Origin: Zygnema cylindricum
Lineage: Eukaryota > Streptophyta > Zygnematophyceae > Zygnematales > Zygnemataceae
Assembly: GCA_037447655.1 (NCBI GenBank)
Contig: JBBHKE010002400.1
Span: 1 to 58,546 of the forward strand
DNA: 58,546 nt
Direction of reading: 5' to 3'
Below the pieces are notes generated by a model. The model ran no database searches. It saw nothing but the letters and a program-made list of their open reading frames with translations, and was not told the origin of the DNA. Shown in pieces: positions 1-11,895 of this stretch. The first letter of the stretch is position 1; each line of letters begins with the position of its first letter. A program made the translations under genes and the position numbers.

Positions 1-990
1 CTAATTTAAAGTTATCCTTATGTGAGTGTTTTCCAATGTGGATGTGTATTTTCCAATGTGTGGAATGTGTGGTTGGAATTGTTTGTAGTAATGGGATTTT
101 CTGAGAGGTAGGAGATCCTGTTACACAATCGGTTTGACAACTTTGACTTTCAAAATATTCTTTCAACCGCTTAAACTTTTGCTGCGCTTGCGGACGTCGA
201 CCGTAATAATAATATTAGCAATTCACACGGCCGGCGAACGTTTACGGGTAATAAAACTGCGGCAACCACATGTAAATAAAAGTGTTGCAGACAACCACTT
301 TTTGTCTTTACGTGAGCTCCACGGTGAGAGCACTTAGTCGCAAAATTAAAACTTAATCGTCTAAGCATTACATTGAATTTAGACGGAAATTGAAACGAAA
401 CCTTTTTAAACTTAACCAAACTACTGTAAGTTTTGTACGGAAATATTAAAACACACAAAACGAAAATTTGTTGTAAATGTAAGAATGTTGATTCGTAGAT
501 AGTGTGACTCGATTTCGTCGCGCGTGACGACGTGCATTTTTTTCATTTAATTTCAATTGATATTTTTACGCCGGTTTGTTTCATTATAGTGTACAAAGTT
601 TATTTCGTTTCGTGTGTTTTAATATTTCCTTACAAGACTCATAGTACTTTAATTTAAAGAGTTTTCATTTCAATTTGCGTCTAGGTTCAATGTAACGCTT
701 AGACGATTCAATTTCAATTTTGCGGCTAAGGCCACTTCTCCATCAAGCGCTGACAGTAATGCTACAGATAGGTTTACTGGTAGTAACATTTCGTTCACTT
801 CTACATCAGGTCGTGTCAGCAAGGAATCTATCGCGTACGTCTTTTCTTTCGATTGGATGCACACAGATTCCTGTTCTGACTGAATTCCAAATGCAAATTG
901 TCTAAAGTCGTACCCGTACAACAAGCCGCAAAATAAAATTACGCGAATGTACATTTTGTATGTTTGTGTTTTGTCGTTGTACTAGCGGTG
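1..990. other. gene-free repeat DNA
   Basis: No coding segment is supported here. The stretch is AT-rich with short CpG-containing islands (for example around 500-620), in a style that recurs near 25020-25200 in the opposite sense. The short open frames have no recognisable motif and are treated as chance. Confidence 0.4.
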
Positions 991-1059
991 GTCAATTTAT
1001 ACGTTCCTGTTTTGTCGTAAGCAAATCGAAAATTTGAAGAAAGCATGCCCAACTAATTT

Positions 1060-1345
1060 CGGTTGACGATTGATGGTGGTGGAGGCGCCACAACACATTC
1101 TTCAACAAGCTTTTTGTGGTGGTTTTCGTCGGATTTGATTCCGGCATGTCCGAAGGCGCATGGCAAAATCTAGGCTCGTACATGACCTTTTCACGCATAA
1201 ACGTTTTACACGTCTGGTAAAATGGCCAGTGTCCTCCTTGAGGACACTAGCCATTCACTGGACGAAGTGACCTTTTGCTTCGAAAACTCGTAATCGAATG
1301 GTCGATGTTATCGCCCAAAAGTTTGGAGAATCTTAACGAATCTCC
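1060..1345 (-). repeat. dispersed repeat family D1, copy 1
   Basis: The reverse complement of this stretch matches 20998-21335 over roughly 290 bp with many small differences. Shared blocks include the words TTCTCCAAACTTTTGGGCGA, CATGCGCCTTCGGACAT and AATCAAATCC. A third partial match starts near 32765. The family is therefore a dispersed repeat, probably a non-autonomous mobile element, but no terminal repeats or target duplication could be fixed. Small open frames inside both copies look related only because the DNA is. Confidence 0.65.
1221..1255. repeat. near-perfect 15-bp hairpin
   Basis: An inverted repeat of about 15 bp with a 3-nt loop: arm ATGGCCAGTGTCCTC, loop CTT, arm GAGGACACTAGCCAT, with one G:T mismatch. 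It lies inside dispersed repeat D1. The matching part of copy 2 (around 21090-21130) is also partly palindromic, so this is probably a structural feature of the element and not a host signal. Confidence 0.7.
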
Positions 1346-1379
1346 AGTAATCTGTAGAAATTAATGGTCTTTTAAAGTA

Positions 1380-1650
1380 TTTTCTAGGTCTGAATAGAAA
1401 TAAGAAAGAAGCCAAGGCAGTCTACCTCTAACTTCTCTCTCCAACTCTCAAACTTGTCGCAGTCATTGAGAAATTGGAGAGGGAGCTAGAGCCATGGCTA
1501 CCTAGGCTATCTAGAGGTTTACGGGAAAATATATATTAGTTAGGGGTTTATTTACTACAAGATATGTGCCGGCAACAGGATTTGATCCTAGTACCTACCG
1601 GCCGGCAGACAGCCGGTAGCCGGTAGCCTTAGCCGTTAAGTCTAGAATTA
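1380..1650 (-). repeat. dispersed fragment related to the 13.9-kb/15.7-kb LTR-like repeats
   Basis: The reverse complement resembles 13880-14120 and 15620-15900. Shared words include AGGATCAA, GCAGCCATGG or GTAGCCATGG, and CTGCGACAAGT, in the same order. It also carries the CCGGTAGCC repeats seen at 13890-13910 as CTACCGGCTA. The most likely reading is a solo or truncated LTR of the copia-like family described at 13155-15900. A tRNA-derived SINE was considered because of a B-box-like GGATCAA core, but it is not needed to explain the data. Confidence 0.5.
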
Positions 1651-2510
1651 GTGTTAGTTGTCCATGTGATTGACCGTCAAATTTGTACTCAACGGTACTT
1701 GTTTTGTACCAATATGTACTTCAAATGTACAATTTATGACAAAATGACGTAGGTGACTGTGCGCAACCAAAACAGTCACTGTCATGATCAATTCCCATAC
1801 TGTTAATGTCGTTTTTGCCAATTATGGTCGAATTTCGTGAGGAGGTACTTGAAATTGTACGGATAGCTCTAATTGCTAAAGAGGAGCTGCCATCACGGAG
1901 TGAGATTTTGCATACGTGTTCTGTTTTAAGTCCTACCACGTAATCTATTGATTATATATTGAGGTTGAGAATCGTCAAAGATTTTACAAACCTACCAATT
2001 TCAATGTAAGATCTGTACTTGCGTACTATACATTGTACTGTATTTTGCGTACCATGTCATTGTACCACTCAAAATCTCCTTGTCTTCCGGACGCTGTCAT
2101 TTTAGCGGTTGCTTTTTCAACCTTTGCCTTTTTTGAGCGAAAACTCGAACCGCGGGAAACCACGAAGGTGAACGGAAGACAAATGTACAGGTAAGGTTCG
2201 TTAGTTTTCTCGCCCGTGGTGTGCAGGGTGTGCAGGTCTCCTACACTAGGCGAAATGCGCCGAGATCTGCACACTTGCAAAATTTCGCCCGGGTACCGCG
2301 GATTTTTAGGGTCATAGGGTTATTGGTTTGGGTTTTTTTTTATAAAAAAAAACACGAATGAGAAAAAACCCTAAACATATCTATACTTGCGACGCGCCGC
2401 GCGGCGCGAGGCGTCATAAAGCGAAATTGGAGTGAAAGGAGTGCAGGGCGACGTGGACCCCCTCACACGCGACCTTCACACCTAAAAACGCTCGATTCAG
2501 TACAGGTAAG
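1651..2510. other. gene-free stretch, origin unclear
   Basis: Rich in GTAC words (GTACTT, TGTACA, GTACGG), a compositional habit shared with the repeat blocks at 21500-22700, 23200-24600 and 32200-34500. It contains short open frames on both strands (39-84 codons) with no recognised motif. No gene is supported. Confidence 0.3.
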
Positions 2511-2512
2511 TA

Positions 2513-2729
2513 CACCGTGTTTCGCTATTAGTGTTTATAGCTTTTTCACCACTTAAAACATATTTTCTTCGTGTACACTTGTCCGATTATCAACTTGAGA
2601 CCGCCATTCGGAAGCTGAGAATCTTACCTTTCCATCGCAACCGTCCGATCCACAATCGGACAAGTGTGTACGGAGAAAGGATGTTGTCAGAGACTAAAAA
2701 GACATTAACACTAATAGCGATTCACGGTG
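2513..2729. mobile_element. Stowaway-like MITE, divergent copy (217 bp)
   Basis: The left end CACCGTGTTTCGCTATTAGT and the right end ACTAATAGCGATTCACGGTG are inverted copies differing at two bases. The left flank is TA; the right flank has changed. The interior has no coding potential. The termini match the family consensus CACYGCCNATCGCTATTAG found in the ABCA introns, so this is an older member of that family. Confidence 0.7.
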
Positions 2730-3970
2730 TCCTATAGTGTGTAGAGAGATCGTCCGGCAAAGACTTTCTTTGTTGGATTTTAGTGGATTAACGTACACCA
2801 TGTCAGAAAGCACTCGGGGTCTGTGACGTGATTGGTACAGTAGTCCATTGTGGCACGACCACACGTCGTCGGACTGTAGCGAATCTACACCATATATTAT
2901 TCCAACCTCCCCCGAGGTATGTACCCATCTACAAACGCCGGATGGAAGCGATTGCTTCGCGGATGAGGACCCAAAACAAATCGAACGGTAAATTTTTGCA
3001 ACTTTGGAGGATCTTGGTCGGATCTTTGTAGTGTTGTTTTTCAAAAAAATGAGTAAAAAGTAAAAAGAGTACGTCATGGTACGCAAACGTACGAAATCTT
3101 GTAAAACATGATAGGAATTCACCGTTAAGACATACAAACTCACTGCTAAAACATATTTTATCCGTGCGAAGACATCATTTCTCCGTGCAAACGTGTCGAT
3201 TTTCTTCGAATGTTGTTACTTGTTAGTTTACCTCATAGTTCAAAAGTAGGCGTTTTTATGGTAGGCCTTTGGTCGGCGCCTTTATCGTAAGTTGTGTTAT
3301 GGGCTTTCATGTGATCCTCTTAGATCATTACTTTAATCAGAGACCGTCCGATCGTCCGAATCTGATGGTGCAAAACCTTTTGGTCCGCATGTTTTAATTG
3401 GTCCAATATATGGTCCAAATGATTTAATTGGTCCGAATAGGTCCGAATACAATATGGGTCTTAAGGTCATATTGTATGTTTTACATACAATAGGCATATT
3501 GTATGGGCCTACTTTAACCTACTTTTGAACTATGGTTTACCTTTTCGACAAGTGTGGTGCAGATATGATGTTTTGACTACAGCAGCGAAAGAGACGTCAA
3601 CAATACTGGCGATATACGCTGTAGCCTAGGGTTACGAAAATGTGGAAACCCTAAATTGTAAAATTAATCTACTTTTTTATTTGTAAATGCACGCTTTTTG
3701 TCGTACATTATTTCTCATTTTTTAATGTCAACTGTTACAGTTCCTCAATTATGATACTGGTTAATAAAATTTCAAATTAATGTCACTTTGTTTATGTCAA
3801 AACACAACAAATAAAATTAATAGTTTTAGGTTAATTTTGGCATTGTCAAAGAAAATAAAATTAAACTGCAACTGACAATTCTTGTTAAGAGAGTGCTAAG
3901 CTTTTCATATTACTCATTTGAACTCATTTTTTATTTTGTTAATTTTACTCACCATGTTTTTTCAACTCTG
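2730..3970. other. gene-free stretch upstream of MATE-1
   Basis: No exon is supported. It contains GTAC-rich repeat sequence up to about 3600, then a more AT-rich stretch (3650-3900) that probably includes the proximal promoter of the MATE gene. No convincing TATA box or transcription start could be singled out. Degenerate short repeats such as TCCGAATAGGTCCGAATA (3430-3450) are present. Confidence 0.3.
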
Positions 3971-3974
3971 CAGC

Positions 3975-4060
3975 AAAATACTGATTGTGAAACTCTCTGC
4001 AAGAAATCAGAAACGTTATTAAGAATCTCAAACCCTAGAATTCTCCGAATCTTCAATTTT
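3975..4060 (+). repeat. upstream duplicate of the start of MATE-1 exon 1
   Basis: This 80-bp stretch matches the beginning of exon 1 (4262-4340): both carry TCTGCAAGAAA, CTCAAACCCTAGAA and CTCCGAATCTTCA in the same order and spacing. The initiator ATG of the gene copy is not present at the matching position, so this copy cannot start the protein. It probably lies in the promoter or 5' untranslated region. Confidence 0.75.
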
Positions 4061-4265
4061 CTAACCCTAATCAGTTTATTTCATTTATTTTGCTAACTCT
4101 AAATGTCAAATTCAAGCAAAACAATTAACTTTTAAGAAAACAAACCGAAAAAACGAACGGAAAAACAAAATAAACTGCAGAAAATTTAACTGCAATGAAG
4201 AAACAAACTGCAAAATAAACAAACTGCGAATAATAAAAACTGCAAAAAAGGAACCGACTTCAATA

Positions 4266-7200
4266 ATGTCTGCAAGAAACGCTGAACGCTTTGAAGAACC
4301 TCAAACCCTAGAACTCTCCGAATCTTCAGTTGGTTCTGCAGCGGATTTCTACCTTCATTCTTCTTCTTTATCTTTCCTCTCAGATAGAACTTACCTTTTG
4401 TCGGATGTGGATTCTATATCGGCGGCCAAAGTCGATTCGGATGACTTTCATAAGAAGTCAGCTGAGGCTGAAGAAAACCTAGAAACTACTGAAGAAGGTA
4501 GACAAGGAAATGTTGTTAACAAGATAATGGCGATTGATAAGACAGACGGTTGGAGGAATTTTGACGTAAACGGAGAACCGGAGAAAGCAAAACATGAGCC
4601 GAAAACCGAATTGAAATTGAAATTGAAATCAGAATTGGAATTGGAATCAGAATTTGAATCAAGTTTCGTAACACAATCGGATTTAGAATTAAAATGGGAC
4701 TCGGATGAGGAACTGGAAATGGAAGAAGGTATGAGAAATGCAATGAAGACAAAAAAATGGAATCTTATGAGAGACGAATTGTTACTTCAATTGCGTTTGG
4801 CGTTTCCGATTTGCAGTATGGGCGTCCTTACATTCCTTATCAGCATGATATCAGGTACTCATTTTGTTTGGAAAAAATGTAAAAAGTTTGAATGAATGAA
4901 GTGGTGGAGAAAGATACCTGTATTGCCAGAGACAAGTACAAATGCGTGACATTTTGTCATGTTGCAGTATTTTTGCTCTTCTTATAGTTATTCCTCAAGG
5001 GTTTTGGGCTCTTCTCCTCCAGCCATGTTTGTTGGCCATTTGGGGAAACTAGAGTTGGCCAGCTCTTCTATCGCCACCAGTCTGGCTTCTGTTACAGGCT
5101 ATAGTACTATGGTGTGTCCCTCTTTTTCTTTTTAATTTCTGTATTTTTCTTGGTTGTCATCTTCCCCTTCCTCTTCCTCTTCGTCTTTATCTTTGTGTTT
5201 GTCTTTGTGTTCGACTTCATTCTTGACTTCATCTTCTCTTCAATTTTGGTTTTGCCTTTTTTTTTTTTTTTTTTTGACTTCGGTGGCGTTTATGGGCATT
5301 TTTGTGGTTGACAAGTCATGTTATGCAATTATTGTTTGGAAATTGTGGAATTACTTTTTTTTTTGAAAGTGGAAGTTGAACGAACTCTCCACGAGCCCAA
5401 AGGAAGTGCCGTAGTTTTACGAGGTGGAGTAGTTTATGAATTTTTGAAGAAACCCTCAAGATTTTGGAATAACACTTGACACGATGCTCCATTTACCCAT
5501 GTCATCTGTTTCATGTCTGTGTATTTTTTGAAGAAATTATCTGAACAAGTAAGATTCTTTTTAGTAGGGAATCGCAAGTCATTGAAATCGAGTCTTTTTC
5601 GTAAGTTTAAATTCGGATAAAACTGAAATTTGACGTTTCTCTACACTTTGGAACTCAAACTGGTGTTTGACAGCATGTTAAGTCATCTGGTGAAAGAATA
5701 AAAGCTTTAGTTTAGTGTAGCTTTTTTTAGTTTTTGTTTTTGTTTGTGTTTGGTTTTGACTATTAAACCTTGGCACCCGTCGATATAGGATAGCCATACC
5801 CTTGAGGCTTATACCGATGCTCCAAGCTCATAATTAATCGAACTGATAAAGAAATCATGTTTGGGAAAGGAGTATGGAAAGCAACAGCAAGATAAATATT
5901 GGTATTCGTGTTTTGTTATCATTTTAAAATTGTTTGAAGAGTCGTGGGCCAAAATGTTGGAAGGGCAAAAGTTTATTCTTGGTAATCAATTGAATCCATG
6001 GACTAATTTTCAAGAACAGCAATTCTCAGTGTAATGTTGATGGATACTGATTCCTATCTTCTCATGATAGCTATGAATAACTAATTAGTGCTATTGGTTG
6101 ACTAGTCAGTGTTAATTTTTGAAAAACGTAATGGTTGACTAATGCTAATTTTTGAAAAGCGATGTCTATGAATGACTAGTTAGTCGTTTTGGAAAATCCT
6201 GTTTATGTTCGACTAGTCAAGGCTAGTTTTTGAAATACAATGTGAATGAATGTCTAATTAGTGCTTATATTTGAAAACAAATGACGAGTTAGTGCTAATT
6301 TTTGACAAAACAACTGTTTTTGGTTGATTTTTTCGTGCTAGTAATTGAAGACTTTCTTACCTCTGGCATTTTTTACGATTCTTTTTTTTCCTTTCGCAGT
6401 TAGGACTTTCTGGAGCCATGGAAACTCTTTGTGGCCAAGCTTATGGAGCCAAAAAGTATACAGATCTTCGAGTTTATATGCAGCAGGGATTTTTCGTTTT
6501 AACTTGTTTTTCGATACCCATTGCTTTAATATGGGTTTATTTGGGCTCCATATTACGGATGCTCGGTCAGGACCCTGCGATTTCTGACATGGCGGGAATT
6601 TACGCTTTTTGGCTTTTACCTTCTCTTTTTGCGTTAGCTTGGACTCAACCAATTGTAAAATTCATGCAGGTAAGTGATATTTCTATCTCAAAGGTTTTAT
6701 ATAAATGTTTTATATAAAGGTTTTACATGAAGGTTTTACATGAAGGTTTTATATGAAGGTTTTATATGAAGGTTTTGTTTATGTGAAGGTTTTAGTTTTG
6801 AAGGGTTTGTTTTATATGAAGGTTTTAGTTATGAAGGTTTTACGTTTCTCAAATGTTTTATGTAAAGGTTTTATTCAAAAACTTTATTGAAAGTTTTTTG
6901 ACTTAAGAACTTTACGGATTTGACTACAAATTCTTTTCGACCAACACTTTTTGATTTGAAGGCTTTATTATGTGAAAGTTTTCATTTTCAAAAATTTGGT
7001 CTAAAAGGTCTATTTGAGAGTTTTGTGTAGTTGTATATGATTTTAGCTCATGTTTCGATTATTGTATGAGCACTAAAGAATCATGTTCTCGAGTTGACAT
7101 CGGTGATTCTTCGACATTTTGCGAATATTAAAACGTCTTGAACTTTTTATCTTATTTCCGAGAAAAAATGAAAGCGTAAAAGCCAATTTTTTCTTCAAAT

Positions 7201-10200
7201 GGAAGCATCAAAGTCATTTTATCTTTTCAAATGGAAGCATAAAAGTCATTTTTTTTTACTCGTTTACTTCGGGAAGGAATTTGATCACCATTCCATAGCA
7301 AGCACTCAATGTTTGATAAACTTTATTCATCACAAATTGTCTCTGATTTCATTTAAAAGTTTAGAAAAAAAGACTAAATTTGGTGCATTAGTTTTTGTAC
7401 AAATTACTCAGAAAGTTTCAAATGTCATTTTTAAATAAGAACACTCCTCTCTCCTCTTTTCTTCCTCTCTCCCCTTCTCTTCCTCTCTCCACTTCTCTCT
7501 CTCTCTCCCACTCCCTCTCCCTCACACATAAACTCACACCCGCCGTTCCAATTTTTTGCTTTTGATCGCCCCTTTGTACCGATTCTGATTTTTTTGATTT
7601 CCTTGTTTTACTTTCCAAATTCAATTGCAGTCTCAGAGTGTGGTTACACCATTAGCCATTACTCCTTTTATAACTTTTTTATTAATCTTCCCGGCAAATT
7701 ACCTGTTTATATATTTTTTTGATCTCGGTTTTCGAGGGGCGGCCCTCGCGATTTCCTTCGGTTATTGGGTCAATTTGATTGGACTTTTGGTGTTTTTACG
7801 ATTCTCCCCCCAATTCAAAAATACTTGGGGAGGCTGGTCTTTTCGAGCTTTTGAAAATTTGGGAGTTTTTATGCAACTCGCCGGATCTTCTTGGAGTATG
7901 CTTTGTTTAGAATCTTGGGCTTTCCAAGGAGTTATTATTATTGGAGGACTGTTGCCTCATCCAGAATTGGAGGTACGGTACTGATTTCCTCTTTCGGTTT
8001 TTGGCTATTTTTGCGTATTTTGTTTTTTTAAGGCGGTATATGTCTAGGAGATTCTATCGATTTTCGGTGTCATAGTAATTTGGGTGGTCTAGATATTCAT
8101 TTTATTGAGTCAATAGGGAGAGGGAGAGGAGTGAGAGAGAACGTTATCGCAATACAGTATACAGGCCTTCGTTAGTAATGTGAAGGACTTATTAGTATTA
8201 AAGCGATTTTAAAATCGATACTACTAATCTCTGTTATATTCGAATCAATAGTTACTAATCTACGTTATTTTAGAATCGATACTACTAATCTACGTTGTTT
8301 TAGAACCGATACTACTAATCTGTGATATATTAGAATTGGCACTACTAATCAACTTATGTTACAATCGCTACCACTAATCTACGTTATATTACAATCGATA
8401 CTACTAATGCGTTATATTAGAATCGATACTACTAATCTACGTTATATTACAATCGATACTACTAAACTACACTATATGACAATGGATACTACTAATCTAC
8501 GTTATATTACAATCGATACTACTAATCTACGCTATATTACAATTGATACTACTAATCTACGTTATATTGTAATTGCTACTACTAATCTATGTTATATTAT
8601 AATTGATACAAGTAATCTACGTTATATTGCAATGGATACTACTAATCTACGTCGGGTTGTAGTCTTCTCCTTAATTAGTGTTATTAACACGACCAAAAAA
8701 AATGATAACTGTATTAATCTTATTGCCGAAATGTCAGTCGACCAAATTTGTCATCGTGGGAAATTTACATTCCAACAGATAATTCGATATACGGATATCG
8801 CAATGAAACAATCTTGAGTTCTCTCATAATTACTAGTTTGAATTCACTTTCACTAGCTTTTTAGCTTTTCCGAGCGCTTTGGTAACTTTTGGGTATTGTG
8901 TTTGTTTCATCCCTTTCCTCTCCCTCACCTTATCTTTTTCAAACATCTCTCTTTCAAATAAGTTTCTTTGAAATAGTTTTTTCGTGTCCCCAGGTTTCTG
9001 CCCTCTCTATTTGCTTCTCCACTGCTGCCCTTCTGTCCTATGTTCCCAGCGGCCTATCAGCTGCTGCCTCCACACGTGTGGCCAATGAGATAGGGGCAAG
9101 ACACTGGAGAGCCGCGAGAAGGAGCGCCTATGTGGCCTTCAGTCTCTCCTGCATTATCGTGAGGCTTCATTCTTTTTTTTTTAGGGTTTTTAAAACAAAT
9201 TGTTTATTTTTGTTGCTGTTTCATTTTTTTCTGAATCCATGAGCTTCATTGTCTTTCTCCTTTGTTCTTTCCTTGTTTATCGTGAGCCCGTTTGTCTTTT
9301 TTGCCCTGTTTTGATTGGTTTTTTATTATTATTTTCTTTTTTATTATTTGAGGCTGTGTTCTATTTCTCAACGTGTTCTTTCTCTGAAGTTATGAACCTT
9401 CTAGGGGTTTTTAGGGTTTCAGTATTCATTCTTTTTTTATGACAACCCCAGTTGCAGAAATATTTTGCATTTGAAAATGTGAACGTGAAATTGCTAACCT
9501 CGATTGTCTGACATCTTTCTCTCTCTCCCTCTCTCCCTCTCTGTTTCTCTCTCTCTTGATCTCTCTTTCGCCCCCTCTCCCTCCCCTTCTCCCTCTCCCT
9601 GTCCTTTCCCATTCGCTCTCCATTCCCTCACCCTCTCCCTCTCCCTCCCCTTCTCCCTCTCCCCCTCCCTCTTCCTCCCTCTCCCTCTCCCCCTCCCCCC
9701 TCTCCCTCTCCCTCTCCCTCTCCCTCGTTCTCTCTCTCTCTCTTCTCTCGTATGTCTTTATTATTTGTTTTTGTCATGCGCTTTTTTGGCCAGGGTACGA
9801 CTTCTGCGACGTTTATTTTCTTTGTACGAAACTTTTGGGGTTTCCTTTTTAGCAGTAATTTGGAAGTCGTTAACTATCTCGCTTCAATTTTTAGAGTTCA
9901 AATTTTTGTCGTAAGTCCCTCTCTCTCACTCTCCCCTTTTTTTTGGAGTATATGATTGTAGTTTACTTTCAAATTTATCGGCAATTTCTGAAAAACTCTG
10001 AACCGGCAAAAACTACATATTTCATTGTGCCACTCGGTTAGTGTTTGGATGATGTTTTCTTTTTGTTTTATTCTTTTCCACTTCTCAAACTCATGTTTCG
10101 TGGACATTGTTGTTTTTTTGTTTATTTTTTTTTCTTTTGGGTGCTCACCTGTCGGTTTTGTTAAAAAAATTGATCAGCTTACCTTCCGATTTGTCATTCT

Positions 10201-10396
10201 TCCATAGATTAAAACGAGTTTGAGAGGTATATGTATAATTATATATGTACATATATATAATTATATATATATATATATGTACATATATATAATTATATAA
10301 TTATATATATGTACATATATAATTATATATATATATATATATATATATAATTATATATATATATAATTATATATATATATAATTATATATATATAT

Positions 10397-10427
<31 letters not shown>

Positions 10428-10453
10428 ATATTATATATATATTTAATATATAC

Positions 10454-10516
<63 letters not shown>

Positions 10517-11215
10517 ATATAATGTATGTATATATATATATATTATATATATATATACATAAATATAAAAAAATGAATCTATTGATGAATTTGTTTGTTT
10601 TATTTTTGTCCAATTGACGTTGTTTCAAGATGAACTCCTCTTTTTTCTTTGCTGTTTTATACACAAATATTCATATTTTTATTTGCGCTTCCATTATTTG
10701 TTTTGTTTAAATAATATAGTTTTTTTTAAGCCCGTACTCTAAAACTGTGTGCCATTTTTTTGGACTTACTAACGTTTTAGCCATTTCTTATTCGTTAACT
10801 CTCGTCTTAATCAATTCTTTAGGTCTTTCTCGACGCCATAAATTCGGTCATATCTGGAATTGTTCGTGGAGTCGGGAAACAAATGTTTGCGACAATTTCA
10901 AATTTTGTTTCGTTTTATCTTATTGGATTACCTCTCGGATATTTTCTCGCTTTTTTCGGAGATTTTGGAGCCAAAGGATTGTGGATTGGAATAACAATGG
11001 GACTTTTTGGACAATCCATTTGTTTTCTCTCCCTTTTGTTCCAAACAAATTGGGAAGACGAAGTTTTGAGGATTTCTTTTGTGGGACAAGAAATGGATAT
11101 AAAACATAAAGATGATTACAATTCTTATGAAGAAGAATTCGAACCACTCAAGATGGAGGAGGGAGAGAGAAATAAACAAAATAAAAAAGACGAAAAGGAC
11201 GATCATTTTCTATGA
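4266..11215 (+). CDS. MATE/DTX-family efflux transporter, 7 exons, intact
   Basis: The product exports organic compounds or toxic cations across a membrane in exchange for H+ or Na+ (family knowledge); the substrate cannot be told. Exons are 4266-4854, 5023-5111, 6400-6669, 7631-7972, 8994-9158, 9794-9910 and 10823-11215. All junctions are GT-AG and all phases close, giving 654 aa. Family landmarks appear in order: FVGHLGKLELA (exon 2), LGLSGAMETLCGQAYGAK (exon 3), WLLPSLFA, then GFRGAALAIS (exon 4), GLSAAASTRVANEIGA (exon 5) and GIVRGVGKQM with the last helices (exon 7). About 170 residues of acidic, repeat-like N-terminal extension precede the transporter core, far longer than in typical plant MATEs of about 480-500 aa. 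The C-terminal tail is charged (K/E/D rich). The start is the first ATG of the open frame; a later ATG within exon 1 cannot be excluded. Confidence 0.92.
5112..6399 (+). other. MATE-1 intron 2 with poly-T and degenerate repeats
   Basis: A 1.29-kb intron between exons 2 and 3. It contains a T-rich pyrimidine tract (5117-5275) and, at 6060-6310, about five degenerate copies of a roughly 50-bp motif around GACTAGTTAGTGCTAATTTTTGAAAA. No coding signal was seen. Confidence 0.7.
6690..6870 (+). repeat. degenerate minisatellite in MATE-1 intron 3
   Basis: Many near copies of a 15-bp unit, AAGGTTTTAYATG, start about 20 bp downstream of the exon-3 donor and decay towards 6900. The unit resembles the intron's own 5' region. 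Confidence 0.8.
7441..7535 (+). repeat. pyrimidine (CT-rich) microsatellite, MATE-1 intron 3
   Basis: Interrupted CTCTCC/CTCTT repeats just upstream of exon 4 (acceptor at 7629-7630). It may act as an extended polypyrimidine tract, but simple slippage explains it. Confidence 0.85.
8200..8655 (+). repeat. 30-bp minisatellite in MATE-1 intron 4, open in one frame
   Basis: About fifteen copies of a 30-bp unit (core ACTACTAATCTACGTTATATTACAATCGAT) lie in the intron between exons 4 and 5. Because 30 is divisible by three, one plus frame stays open for about 153 codons and would encode repeats of DTTNLRYITI. There is no sign that this is translated; exons 4 and 5 join in phase without it. Confidence 0.9.
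9513..9755 (+). repeat. CT-rich microsatellite, MATE-1 intron 5
   Basis: A long CTCTCC/CCCTCT tract ending about 40 bp before the exon-6 acceptor (9792-9793). The apparent open frames on both strands here are products of the repeat. Confidence 0.9.
10225..10565 (+). repeat. (AT)n tract with ATAATTATAT interruptions, MATE-1 intron 6
   Basis: About 340 bp of interrupted TA repeats, including GTACATATATATAATT palindromic units, inside the intron between exons 6 and 7. It could fold into cruciforms. No other function is visible. Confidence 0.95.
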
Positions 11216-11639
11216 ACAATATGGAAAAAAGTTTTCTATGAATTCGACTTATCCTAGGTAAGGAAGTCTGAAATTTTTTTAAAGGAAAGTTCAAGTACAG
11301 GAGATAAATAAAAAGTTTTTATGAATTTATCTTATTCTAGTTGGAAGCTTGGAAAGATTATGTTACAATGATGTTTAAAGAAAAAAGGAAATTTTAGGAG
11401 ATAAATAAATGTCTTTTTTCGGACATCGTTCTTTTTTTGGACAACAACATGATGAAACCGGTAATTTTCGAATTTTCTTTAAATGATATTGCAGTATACA
11501 AACTGGAATTTTGTTCTAATTTTGTTTACGCTGAAATATACGTTGAAATATGTATATGTTTTTTTAAACAATAAGAGGGGTATCAAAACTGATTTCCTCT
11601 AAATAGTGGTCAAATTCTTTTGTTTTTACAATAGCAATT

Positions 11640-11895
11640 GGCCTGGTTTGGTGAACCCGTTTTTCCCAGTGATTAAACATGTTTTAAACCAATTTCCGCC
11701 TGAATTTAACCGGGTTTCTGGGATTAAACCTGTTTTGCTGGAATTAAATCAGTTTTTGCTATGTTTAAACTGGTTTTCTACCAGAATTAACCGGTTCTGC
11801 CATAATTGAACTGTCGCCAAAATTCAACCGGTTTTTCCCACAATAAAACCTGTTTTTCGCCAGAATTTAACCGGTTTTTCGCTAGTTCTGTGTTG
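11640..11895 (+). repeat. roughly 30-bp degenerate minisatellite 3' of MATE-1
   Basis: About eight decayed copies of a unit around TTAAACCGGTTTTTCGCCAGAA. It lies about 430 bp downstream of the MATE-1 stop codon. Not coding. Confidence 0.8.

Noticed and set aside
1721-2280. Pair of minus-strand frames (72 and 84 codons) and a 39-codon plus frame
   Set aside because: Considered as remnants of a transposon-encoded DNA-binding protein because of Lys/Arg-rich runs, but no motif supports this.
4025-4075. AAACCCTA words as an interstitial telomere repeat
   Set aside because: Only isolated single copies, not tandem; more like telo-box words in a plant promoter or chance.
9361-9914. Ser/Leu/Pro-rich and Arg/Glu-rich frames in MATE-1 intron 5
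   Set aside because: Products of the CT-rich microsatellite. Exons 5 and 6 join in phase around it.
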